Shown in pieces: positions 38,495 through 47,459 of a stretch of 64,000 bases of DNA. The DNA comes from Clostridiales bacterium (GTDB lineage Bacteria; Bacillota; Clostridia; Lachnospirales; Lachnospiraceae). Numbering within the stretch: the first letter of the stretch is position 1; each line of letters begins with the position of its first letter. The stretch is from assembly GCA_020860565.1 (NCBI GenBank), contig JAJBUA010000067.1, forward strand, positions 1 to 64,000. The letters run 5' to 3'. Under the pieces are notes generated by a model. The model did no database searches. It saw only the letters and a program-made list of their open reading frames with translations, and was not told the origin of the DNA. The translations under genes and the position numbers were made by a program.

Positions 38495-38540
38495 CCCGGA
38501 ATCAGGCGAAAATAAGAACACCTGATTCCGGGCGTTTTCT
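38495..38540 (+). terminator. Intrinsic terminator after aldose epimerase gene
   Basis: CCCGGAATCAGG...CCTGATTCCGGG followed by CGTTTTC. Confidence 0.75.
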
Positions 38541-38620
38541 GCCTGCTTACGCAAAATTCATCTATCATTCGCACCAGAAGCGTTTCTGGAAACTGTTTCC
38601 AGAAAAAATCCCGCAGGGAA

Positions 38621-39709
38621 TTACCAGTTTTCTTTCAGGAATTCCACCATATCTGCTGCCTTCGGCGGGCATCCCTTCAACGTCTTCGCAAAACACGACG
38701 TACACTGTCCGACGCCGATCTCACCGCTCTGTCCCTTATATCCCTGACCGATCGCAATCTGCGGACGGCCTTTGTGGAGCATCCCTGCGTCGTTTGCCCG
38801 ATCGAGCGCATAAATCAGGGCTCCATAGCAGGCGCTGCAGGCATCCTTCGGTGAGGTATAAGCGGCCAGATTCTGCACCCGGCGCGACATGCGGAATTTT
38901 GCACCCGCCTCTGTGGGCTGGTTCAAATAGACCAGATTGGCATGTTCCACGTCGGTACTGCCGACGCCCAGCTGCTCCGCCATGCGGATATAAGGAATAT
39001 CATCTACGGAATATCCCATGCAGTCGCAGACAAACGAATCACAGAGCACCGGATCCTTGAAGCCCAGGATGCGGTTCATCACAACCGGATTCCCGCCTTC
39101 CTCAAAATCCAGATCTCCGCAGATATTATCGACCAGAATAAAGTCGTTGCGCGCGATCGTATTCAGATGCGCGATCGGCTTGTGCAGACCCAGCGTATGG
39201 AAACGGCGCTTCTCCGAATTGGGAATGATCCCCTTATTATTTTTCAGTGCACAGGTAACCGTCGTCTGACAATGACCTTTTAATACCGGCATATTGATCA
39301 TATACTCGACCGCATGCGCCTGATCGCAGAGTTTGATCCGCATGCCCTTTGCCTCATATTCTTTATAGGAATCGCGCTGAAGATCCACAAAGGGGACGTT
39401 ATATTTTTTGCACACTCTGTCGTAACCGGCGGCACGGAACGCCGACCCGGTCCGGTCGCCCACCCACGAACCTTCCATAATTGTGATATCATGAAAGCCA
39501 TACTCCTGCAGATACTCGACAGTGCCGGCCAGCAGCTCGCTGTGCGTGGTCGCACCACTTGAGGGTTCGCGCGCCGTCACGAGATTTGGCTTCAGCGCGA
39601 TCTTTTTATCCTTTGAACCAATGTCTCCGGCCAGATCGACCTTTTCCAGAAGACGCTTTGTCATTTCCTTATAATCCGTTCCGTGAATCAGGTAAATATC
39701 ATTTTTATT
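38621..39709 (-). CDS. DUF362 domain iron-sulfur protein
   Basis: IALKPNLVTAREPSSGATTHSELLAGTVEYL, LKGHCQTTVTCALKNNKGI, CSACYGALIYAL, GVGQCTSCFAKTLKGCPP. Confidence 0.85.
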   Translation of the reverse strand, partial: NKNDIYLIHGTDYKEMTKRLLEKVDLAGDIGSKDKKIALKPNLVTAREPSSGATTHSELLAGTVEYLQEYGFHDITIMEGSWVGDRTGSAFRAAGYDRVCKKYNVPFVDLQRDSYKEYEAKGMRIKLCDQAHAVEYMINMPVLKGHCQTTVTCALKNNKGIIPNSEKRRFHTLGLHKPIAHLNTIARNDFILVDNICGDLDFEEGGNPVVMNRILGFKDPVLCDSFVCDCMGYSVDDIPYIRMAEQLGVGSTDVEHANLVYLNQPTEAGAKFRMSRRVQNLAAYTSPKDACSACYGALIYALDRANDAGMLHKGRPQIAIGQGYKGQSGEIGVGQCTSCFAKTLKGCPPKAADMVEFLKENW

Positions 39710-39972
39710 CATAACATATCCTCCAACATTTCTTCGCAACTATAGTATAAACGAAGCACGATGTGGATTTCAACACAATTTTTATCTCAGCATATCTTCT
39801 CAAACAGTCCCGATCTCTTCAGCGCACTCATAAGCGGCATATAAGCCGTCACTATCAGATATTACATGAAACAACAGCCGCAGGGTATCTGCTTATTAAA
39901 TGAACACAGAATAACCCTGCGGGCCGTAAACATTATTTTTCAAGCAATATTCAATTACAGGCCTTCACAGCA

Positions 39973-41463
39973 TCAGTCGCTCTCGCCCAGTCCCTTCTCT
40001 TCTTCTGCCTGAATATCCGGGAATGCGGACAGCATCGGCTTGATATTCTGGCCGCCCATATGACGGGCAACGTAGTTCGCAGTGACCTTCATGACGATCG
40101 GAGACAGAGTCAGCACACCGATTAAGTTCGGGATTGCCATCAGACCGTTAAAGGTATCGGACAGATCCCAGGCCAGGCTCAGGCTCATAGTCGCGCCGCA
40201 GAGGATAAACACGATAAAGATTACCCGGTAAATCATCGTAGCGCCTGTGCCGAACAGATAGACAAAAGCAGTTGTTCCGTAGTGACTCCAGCCAAGCACA
40301 GTCGAAAATGCAAACAACAGGATCGCAATCGCGATAAATGCCGGACCGACATTGCCAAACACCGTCGCAAATGCCTGACCAACCAGCGCAGAACCAGAGG
40401 CTTCGGAGATCACTTCCCCGGTCTCCAGATTAACCAGACCGGAGGTCAGCACGGTGAATGCTGTCAGCGTACACACGACAATCGTATCTGCAAATACCTC
40501 AAAGATACCCCACATACCCTGACGAACCGGCTCCTTGACGTTTGAACTCGAATGAACCATAACCGAAGAACCAAGACCGGCTTCATTGCAGAAGACGCCG
40601 CTATTCATACCCCAGGCCCCCTCCAGCGCAACGCCCGAACCGACGATACCGCCGCCGACTGCCTTCATCGCGAACGCACCTTTGATAATCGCAACAAACG
40701 CCGCCGGGATATTCGCACAGTTGATCACGCAGATCACAATTGCACCAATGATGTAAAACACCGCCATAAACGGCACCAGCTTCTCAGTAACCGTAGCAAT
40801 TCTCTTAATACCACCCACAACTACCAGTCCGGCAAAAACCATCAGCACAACACCGGTTACAAGATTCGGCACGCCAAACGCGGACTTCATATTTTCCGCG
40901 ATGGAGTTAATCTGGCTCATATTGCCGATACCAAAGGACGCCAGCAGACAGAACAGGGAGAAAAGCACTGCCAGAACCGCGCCGATTCCCTTCATACCCG
41001 GCTTAGAGCCAAGACCGTCGCGCAGATAGTACATCGCACCGCCGCTCCACTCTCCGCGCTCATTCTTACGGCGATAATAGATACCAAGTACGTTTTCGGA
41101 ATAGTTCGTCATCATTCCAAAAAACGCCACGATCCACATCCAGAAGATCGCACCCGGACCGCCGGCCACCAGAGCTGTCGCAACGCCAACGATATTACCT
41201 GTGCCGATCGTCGCCGCCAGCGCCGTACATAACGACTGGAACTGCGAGATCGACTGGTCGCCGGCCGCCGTGTGCCGGGTAATGTGTTTATCTGTAAAAA
41301 TACTCCCCAGTGTGTGCTTCATCCAGTAACCAAAATGGCTGACCTGGAACACCTTTGTCAGCAGCGTCATCAGAATGCCGGTGCCGACCAGCAGGACCAG
41401 CATGGGCAGTCCCCAGACGAAACTGTTTATCTGCCCGTTTACCTGTGTAATGAGATCAATCAT
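39973..41463 (-). CDS. Sodium:alanine symporter family (AGCS) transporter
   Basis: FQSLCTALAATIGTGNIVGVATALVAGGPGAIFWMW, GAWGMNSGVFCNEAGLGSS. Confidence 0.96.
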   Translation of the reverse strand: MIDLITQVNGQINSFVWGLPMLVLLVGTGILMTLLTKVFQVSHFGYWMKHTLGSIFTDKHITRHTAAGDQSISQFQSLCTALAATIGTGNIVGVATALVAGGPGAIFWMWIVAFFGMMTNYSENVLGIYYRRKNERGEWSGGAMYYLRDGLGSKPGMKGIGAVLAVLFSLFCLLASFGIGNMSQINSIAENMKSAFGVPNLVTGVVLMVFAGLVVVGGIKRIATVTEKLVPFMAVFYIIGAIVICVINCANIPAAFVAIIKGAFAMKAVGGGIVGSGVALEGAWGMNSGVFCNEAGLGSSVMVHSSSNVKEPVRQGMWGIFEVFADTIVVCTLTAFTVLTSGLVNLETGEVISEASGSALVGQAFATVFGNVGPAFIAIAILLFAFSTVLGWSHYGTTAFVYLFGTGATMIYRVIFIVFILCGATMSLSLAWDLSDTFNGLMAIPNLIGVLTLSPIVMKVTANYVARHMGGQNIKPMLSAFPDIQAEEEKGLGESD

Positions 41464-41495
41464 AATCGTTCCCCTCTCTTAATAATAAAAATAAG

Positions 41496-41535
41496 AAAAG
41501 GCAAAGAGAGCGTCCCACCTGTGCGCTTCTTTGCC
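41496..41535 (-). terminator. Terminator-like hairpin in the AGCS leader
   Basis: Minus strand GGCAAAGAAGCG...CGCTCTCTTTGCC followed by TTTTCTTATTTTT, ~30 nt upstream of the start codon. Confidence 0.6.
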
Positions 41536-41628
41536 CGACTTGCGTTAGCATAACATAGATTTTCAGATTTTGTCAATAGAAGAACGATAATTTAATTCGT
41601 TAATTTCTTAAATTGATCCTCTCCAATA

Positions 41629-42006
41629 TCACGAATCCTCCTCAATATGCTCCAGCCCCTGATTAATAATCGTGCGGACGTGAGCATCTGCCAGCGAATA
41701 AAAGACCGATTTCCCTTCTCTCCGGCTCTTGACCAGCTTATTCTGCTTCAGGATACGGAGCTGGTGCGAGATCGCGGACTGTGTCATATTGAGCGCCTGC
41801 GCCAGATCACAGACACAGACCTCCGCCTCAAAAAGGACGAAAAGGATCCGGATCCGGGTAGAATCACCAAAGACTTTGAACAATTCGGCGAGATCATAAA
41901 GTTCTTCTTCCTTCGGCAGCTTTTCTCTGACCGTCTTCAGCAGATCCTCATGTACCTCCGTAACATCACAACATTCACATTCTGCGTCCCGCTCATAATA
42001 CGCCAT
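41629..42006 (-). CDS. ArsR/SmtB-family metalloregulator
   Basis: CECC N-terminus; VCVCDLAQALNMTQSAISHQLRILKQNKLVKSRREGKSVFYSL. Confidence 0.95.
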   Translation of the reverse strand: MAYYERDAECECCDVTEVHEDLLKTVREKLPKEEELYDLAELFKVFGDSTRIRILFVLFEAEVCVCDLAQALNMTQSAISHQLRILKQNKLVKSRREGKSVFYSLADAHVRTIINQGLEHIEEDS

Positions 42007-42029
42007 ATTTTCACTCCTTCATTTTTCTC

Positions 42030-43904
42030 TTACACGGTTTCGACGTCCAGCGCCCGGATCGCGTTAAGTACCGCGATCACCATCACTCCGACATCCGCAA
42101 AAATCGCCATCCACATATTTGCGTAACCGACCGCCCCGAGGATCAGGCAGAGAGCCTTGATGCCAATCGCAAAATAAATATTCTGATAGACGATCCCGAT
42201 ACATTTACGGGAAATGCGGATCGCCTTGGAGATCTTAAGCGGATCATCGTCCATCAGCACGATATCCGCAGCCTCAATCGCTGCATCCGAGCCCATCGCA
42301 CCCATCGCGATCCCGATATCCGCCCGGGAAAGCACCGGCGCGTCGTTGATCCCGTCGCCGACAAAAGCCACCTTTTCCCGGCTGCCCTTTGCCGCGAGAA
42401 CCTTTTCCAGCGCGTTCACCTTATCCGATGGCAGCAGCTCGGCATGAACCTCGTCAATACTCAGCTGTGCGGCCACTGCTTCCGCGGCCTCTCTGCGGTC
42501 GCCGGTCAGCATAACGGTTTTCCTGACTCCGGAATTTTTCAGCGCATATACCGCTTCCTTCGCATGAGACTTCAACCGGTCAGAAATCCGGATCCAGCCG
42601 GCATAGACGCCGTCAACGGCGATATGTACCAGTGTTCCCTGACCCGTGCATGCTTCCGGTTCGACGCCTTCCCGACGCATCAGGCCATCATTTCCAGCCG
42701 CGACCCGCCTGCCGTCCACCTTCGCGCAGACGCCGTTGCCGCTGATTTCCTCCACATCCGTGACACGGGCCGGATCTGCCGTCTTACCATATGCCCTTTT
42801 CAGGCTCTTACTGATCGGATGAGTCGAATAGCTCTCCGCCAGCGCCGCGTACTCCAGCAGCTGAGTCTCATCCATACCGGACGGGTGTGTCTCCGTCACC
42901 TCAAATACACCCTGTGTCAGTGTGCCGGTCTTGTCGAATACCACATATTTTGTTTCCGATAAAGCCTCCAGATAATTGGATCCTTTCACCAGCACGCCCT
43001 GTCTGCTTGCCCCGCCGATCCCCGCAAAGAAGCTCAGCGGGATACTGATGACCAGCGCGCAAGGGCAGCTGATTACAAGGAATGTCAACGCACGGAAAAT
43101 CCAGTCTCCCCATTCCGGAGCCAGTCCCATCGCAAACATCCGCACCAGCGGCGGAAAGATCGCCAGCGCAACCGCGCCATAGCACACCGCCGGCGTATAA
43201 TAATGGGCAAACCGCGAAATAAAATTCTCAGAACGGGACTTCCTTGAACTCGCATTTTCCACCAGTTCCAGGATTCTCGATACCGTAGACTCGCCAAACT
43301 CGCGGGTCGTACGTATCTTCAGGACTCCATTTAAATTAATGCAGCCGCTGATTACTTCATCACCGACCCCGGCTGACCGCGGCACACTCTCCCCCGTCAA
43401 TGCACTGGTATCCAGAGACGCTTTCCCCTCTGTCACCACGCCGTCGATCGGGATCTTTTCTCCCGGCTGTACTACGATCACCGTACCCACCGCGACCTCA
43501 TCCGGATCCGCCTGCTCCAGTCCGCCGTCTGCAGTCTCGATATTGGCATAATCCGGGCGAATGTCCATCAGCTGGCTGATATTGCGCCGACTCCTGCCGA
43601 CCGCGCAGCTCTGAAAGAGTTCGCCGATCTGATAAAAAAGCATAACGGCCACGCCTTCCCGGTATTCGCCCAGCGCAATCGCCCCGACTGTCGCAACCGC
43701 CATCAGAAAGTTCTCATCAAATACCTGATGATTGCGGATCCCCTTTCCCGCTTTCAGCAGGATATCATGACCGATCATAAGATAAGGAACCATGTAGAGA
43801 ATAAACTTGAAGACACCATCAACCGGCAGACATTCGATGCCAATCATCAGAACCGCCGCCGCGATAATCCTCTTTAAAACTTTTTTCTGCTTTTTATTCA
43901 TCAC
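42030..43904 (-). CDS. Heavy-metal translocating P1B-type ATPase (Cd/Zn type)
   Basis: SCPCALVISIP, FDKTGTLTQG, MLTGDRREAA, VGDGINDAPVLSRADIGIAMG; no N-terminal HMA domain. Confidence 0.96.
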   Translation of the reverse strand: MMNKKQKKVLKRIIAAAVLMIGIECLPVDGVFKFILYMVPYLMIGHDILLKAGKGIRNHQVFDENFLMAVATVGAIALGEYREGVAVMLFYQIGELFQSCAVGRSRRNISQLMDIRPDYANIETADGGLEQADPDEVAVGTVIVVQPGEKIPIDGVVTEGKASLDTSALTGESVPRSAGVGDEVISGCINLNGVLKIRTTREFGESTVSRILELVENASSRKSRSENFISRFAHYYTPAVCYGAVALAIFPPLVRMFAMGLAPEWGDWIFRALTFLVISCPCALVISIPLSFFAGIGGASRQGVLVKGSNYLEALSETKYVVFDKTGTLTQGVFEVTETHPSGMDETQLLEYAALAESYSTHPISKSLKRAYGKTADPARVTDVEEISGNGVCAKVDGRRVAAGNDGLMRREGVEPEACTGQGTLVHIAVDGVYAGWIRISDRLKSHAKEAVYALKNSGVRKTVMLTGDRREAAEAVAAQLSIDEVHAELLPSDKVNALEKVLAAKGSREKVAFVGDGINDAPVLSRADIGIAMGAMGSDAAIEAADIVLMDDDPLKISKAIRISRKCIGIVYQNIYFAIGIKALCLILGAVGYANMWMAIFADVGVMVIAVLNAIRALDVETV

Positions 43905-43923
43905 CAGGTCTCCTCATTATCTG

Positions 43924-44142
43924 TCACATAAAGATCTCGCAGTCATCCTCGACTTTCTTACAGTTTGCAAGCACATCCTGCATCACTGCTTTTGCATTCG
44001 CTCCGTCCTCAAACTCGACCGTCATCTTCAGCGCCATAAAATTCACTACCGCGTCCTTCACCCCGGCTGTCTTCTTTGTGGCCTCCTCCATCTTGTTCGC
44101 ACAATTCGCGCAGTCAACATCAATCTTGTACGTTTTCTTCAT
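43924..44142 (-). CDS. Stand-alone heavy-metal-associated (HMA) domain protein
   Basis: MKKTYKIDVDCANCANKMEEATKKTAGVKDAVVNF: CxxC HMA fold; start MKKTYK placed after GGAGG. Confidence 0.9.
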   Translation of the reverse strand: MKKTYKIDVDCANCANKMEEATKKTAGVKDAVVNFMALKMTVEFEDGANAKAVMQDVLANCKKVEDDCEIFM

Positions 44143-44184
44143 TGTGGTAACATCCTCCTCATTTTTAATCTCGTTCATTTTTTC

Positions 44185-44204
44185 ATATGAGCAATCATTC
44201 ATAT
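44185..44204. promoter_or_regulatory. Putative ArsR/SmtB operator
   Basis: ATATGAGCAATCATTCATAT imperfect palindrome upstream of the HMA-ATPase-ArsR operon. Confidence 0.6.
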
Positions 44205-44274
44205 TTATAGGACTATTCTACCACACAGGAAAGGATTGTCAAGCATTATTTCGGGTTCTCATTATTTTCTCAGG

Positions 44275-45099
44275 TCACACGTCAGCTGACTGATTTGTAG
44301 TCTGTAACGTGATCACCACAACTTCCGGTGGGTTACATACCCGGAAGAGGAAATGATTGCCCAGACCGCGGCTGACGATCATCTGCTTTCCCCTTTCTGC
44401 AAAATATCCCGCATCATATTTCGGGAAAAGAGTCAGATCCGGCGAAAGCACTCCGCCCAGATACGGGATGCGCAGGATCCCGCCGTGGATATGCCCGGAC
44501 AGGGTCAGATCGGCTCCCCAGTCGCGGTATGACGGAAAATACAGGGGATTATGAGCAAGAAGAAGGTTAAAACAATCTTTCCCTGCCGTACCCAGCAATT
44601 CTTTCGTATCTTCCGCAGAAAAATATGCGCCCTTCCGGTATTCCCCCAGCGGATCCTTATAATAGACCATTCCCGTTGTGAGACCATAAAGCCGGATCAG
44701 CGAGCCTCGTCTGGATACCGTCTCCCGGCTGTTATCCAGCACATGAACTCCCTGTCCGCGCAGTTCACGCAGAAAATCGGGCGGAGTCATATCCGTCCGC
44801 AGCGTCTGCTCATGGTTGCCGATGCTGTAATAAACGGGGAAATCCTTCGTCAGTTTCCCGCATAAACGGAGCGCCCGTAAAGCCGCATCCCTGGTATTAT
44901 CCGCCATATCCCCGGTCATGGCGACCAGATCCGGATGGATTCCCTGCACTGCGCGGATCAGATTCTCATTTTTCCTTCCGAAAACTGCTCCATGCAGATC
45001 GGATAAATGCACGATCCGGTATCCGTCAAAGGCTGCCGGAAGTTTCTTTGAATGTATCGTATAATGACTGACCTGAAACTTTCTATTACTCTTCTTCAT
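44275..45099 (-). CDS. Metallophosphoesterase (YkuE/YaeI-like)
   Basis: IVHLSDLHGAVFG, AMTGDMADN, SIGNHEQ, LLAHNPLYFP, LTLSGHIHGG; start may be 45099 or 45135. Confidence 0.9.
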   Translation of the reverse strand: MKKSNRKFQVSHYTIHSKKLPAAFDGYRIVHLSDLHGAVFGRKNENLIRAVQGIHPDLVAMTGDMADNTRDAALRALRLCGKLTKDFPVYYSIGNHEQTLRTDMTPPDFLRELRGQGVHVLDNSRETVSRRGSLIRLYGLTTGMVYYKDPLGEYRKGAYFSAEDTKELLGTAGKDCFNLLLAHNPLYFPSYRDWGADLTLSGHIHGGILRIPYLGGVLSPDLTLFPKYDAGYFAERGKQMIVSRGLGNHFLFRVCNPPEVVVITLQTTNQSADV

Positions 45100-45895
45100 T
45101 GATATGTTCTTTCTTTTTCGATTCCTGAACAGCATCTGTTTGTTTTTTCATTTCCTTCAAATAAGCCAACACCGAAGATTTTTTCGCCCGACCTGTCTGC
45201 CGTTCTAAAATGATGTTTATATTTTCTGTTTTTATTCCCTCAGGATTTGTCCTCTGAAAATCCAACAAAACTTCTTTTGCCTGTATTTCGCTTTCCCTGA
45301 TTTGCGCATAAATCGATCCATATTTTCCTGTCTCCAGAATATTACGAATAAATGAAACCGAATCGTGTGGAACAAGATTCCAATTATCATACAAATTTTT
45401 AACAGCAGTATCGATCATCTCATAACTAACCGGCTTTCCTATCGCATCCTGTTCAGCAAGAATTCCCACGATATCCGAAAGGTCATTTTTATACTTTCTT
45501 CCTGCCATCAGTTTCATGGCAATCAGATATTCTCCGGTTATCATTCTCACACGAAGTACCTGATTAAAAGTTTTGTATGGGACAGAATACTGGCTAAGGC
45601 GGTGAGAGTAAGAATCTGTCTTCACAAAATCTGCATTTAACCATCCATTTGGCAGGCCAAAACGATCCCCTACATGGTTGATTGCATCTTTCATAATGGA
45701 AACCGCAGGGAGAATTGCATCAATGTCGGTGGTCATTTCCCGGAATCCATAGTTTTCAATGACAGCAGCACCGCCGATCAGAATAATCTCAACAGGAACA
45801 TTCTTACCTCCGAGTTTTTTATATTCTTTGGATAGTTCTTTCAAATATATGTCCAGATTTTCCTTAGTAAATATCTTACTATTTTCATTTGACAT
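45086..45895 (-). CDS. Nucleotidyltransferase (DUF6036/AbiEii-like), putative toxin
   Basis: EIILIGGAAVIENYGFREMTTDIDAILPA (GG..x..Y..R..T.DID NTase motif), YLIAMKLMAGRKYKNDLSDIVGIL; start MSNENSK. Confidence 0.8.
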   Translation of the reverse strand: MSNENSKIFTKENLDIYLKELSKEYKKLGGKNVPVEIILIGGAAVIENYGFREMTTDIDAILPAVSIMKDAINHVGDRFGLPNGWLNADFVKTDSYSHRLSQYSVPYKTFNQVLRVRMITGEYLIAMKLMAGRKYKNDLSDIVGILAEQDAIGKPVSYEMIDTAVKNLYDNWNLVPHDSVSFIRNILETGKYGSIYAQIRESEIQAKEVLLDFQRTNPEGIKTENINIILERQTGRAKKSSVLAYLKEMKKQTDAVQESKKKEHINEEE

Positions 45896-46454
45896 TTCTG
45901 ATCTCACTTTCCACAATATTAAAGCGGATAAATTCCGGAATTGCGCTTTTGCAGGCCTCTTCTTTCGGTGTATCATCTTTTTCCACTGCACACAGCGCTA
46001 TAATACCTGCCGGATAAATCCTGTCAGCAAGTCTCTGCCCCCGCAAATCGTTATATTCCTCGCAGAGAGGCACATTGTTCTCTCTGCTGATATAATCCAC
46101 CATAGCCAGCAGATACAAACTTTCCGGATACCACTTTTTGCGGTAATAAATACGAATATCATTACTTTCCAGTGTTTCAATCAGAAAATTAATATCGCCC
46201 AGATTTTTCAATTTATGACATACATTACTTTTAAATAATTCAAAGGAACACCGTTCCTGATTCTCAGCTTCCAACAGTTCTTCCATTGACAGGTGAAGTT
46301 CCTGTGCAAGTCGATATACGGTCCCCGCACTGCATTTTGCAAGACTTGTTTTGCCGTTGCAAATGTCATTCAAAGTTGTATATGGAATATTGCTGCTTTT
46401 AGAAAGATAATATTTTGTCATGCCTCGTTCAGCAAGCAAATCTGTAATAATCAT
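45885..46454 (-). CDS. XRE-family HTH protein, putative antitoxin/autoregulator
   Basis: LLAERGMTKYYLSKSSNIPYTTLNDICNGKTSLAKCSAGTVYRLAQELHLSMEELL; GGAGG RBS; 11-bp overlap with NTase gene. Confidence 0.85.
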   Translation of the reverse strand: MIITDLLAERGMTKYYLSKSSNIPYTTLNDICNGKTSLAKCSAGTVYRLAQELHLSMEELLEAENQERCSFELFKSNVCHKLKNLGDINFLIETLESNDIRIYYRKKWYPESLYLLAMVDYISRENNVPLCEEYNDLRGQRLADRIYPAGIIALCAVEKDDTPKEEACKSAIPEFIRFNIVESEIRNVK

Positions 46455-46485
46455 AGCACCGTTCCTCCGTGAATGTTACAGCTTT

Positions 46486-46514
46486 ATTATAGCGGTATAC
46501 CGTTATAATGTCAA
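46486..46514 (-). promoter_or_regulatory. Promoter with overlapping palindromic operator for the XRE-NTase module
   Basis: Minus strand TTGACA-17 nt-TATAAT; palindrome ATTATAGCGGTATACCGTTATAAT at 46486-46509 (one mismatched pair). Confidence 0.88.
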
Positions 46515-46653
46515 CTCCGTGAGAACCATCGCACTCTATTTTATCTGACACGGTGAAATACAGTAAATAATCAATTCCAGACAACTGATCTTGGAAAAAC
46601 GGTTAATTTATAGTATACTAAAATTAAATGAAATGAAACAGCCGGAGGAAACC

Positions 46654-47310
46654 ATGAAAGCCGTAATTTTTGATATGGATGGTCTGATGATTGACAGCGA
46701 ACGCGTCACCTATGACGGATATGTCATAGAATTTAAAAAGCTGGGATATACCTACACCGAGGAGTTCTATAAAAAGCTTCTCGGCAAACGGATGCCTCAG
46801 ATCTATGAGATTCACCGCCAGGCATTTGGCAGGGATATTGATGCCGAAGGGATCTCCGCAAATGTTCACAAATATATGGCTGACCGCTTTGAAACTGAGG
46901 GTGTGCCGCTCAAAAGGGGGCTGATTGAACTTTTGCAGTATTTAAAGGCTCATGGCATCCGAACGGTCGTGGCGACTTCCTCGACAAGAGACCGGGTGGA
47001 TCATATCTTTGAACTGGCGCAAATCGCGGAGTATTTTGACGCATCTGTCTGCGGAGATGAGGTCACCCACAGCAAACCGCATCCGGAAACCTTCCTCAAA
47101 GCCTGTGAAAAGATCGGCGTCTCTCCCTCGGAGGCGATTATACTGGAGGACAGCGAAGCCGGCATCGAAGCTGCTTATCGCGGCCACATCCCGGTCATCT
47201 GCGTCCCGGATATGAAATATCCGGAACCGCAGTTTGAGCAGATGGCGTGGAAAATCGCCGGTTCGCTGCTGGATGTGAAGGATATTCTGGAAGAAAGCAT
47301 GTCTTCCTAA
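46654..47310 (+). CDS. HAD-family hydrolase (beta-phosphoglucomutase-like)
   Basis: MKAVIFDMDGLMIDSE, VVATSSTRDRV, SKPHPETFLKAC, ILEDSEAGIEAA; RBS CCGGAGG. Confidence 0.94.
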   Translation: MKAVIFDMDGLMIDSERVTYDGYVIEFKKLGYTYTEEFYKKLLGKRMPQIYEIHRQAFGRDIDAEGISANVHKYMADRFETEGVPLKRGLIELLQYLKAHGIRTVVATSSTRDRVDHIFELAQIAEYFDASVCGDEVTHSKPHPETFLKACEKIGVSPSEAIILEDSEAGIEAAYRGHIPVICVPDMKYPEPQFEQMAWKIAGSLLDVKDILEESMSS

Positions 47311-47459
47311 AATATCATCTCGCATTCGTTTCAGACAGAATATATTCAGCATTTTGATATCAGCGCATTTCGGCTCCCAATCTCCGGATTTTTCGGACGT
47401 CAGGAGCCATTTTCTGTTTGCTCCCAATGATACTTTCCCTATAATCCTTTCGCTTCTCA

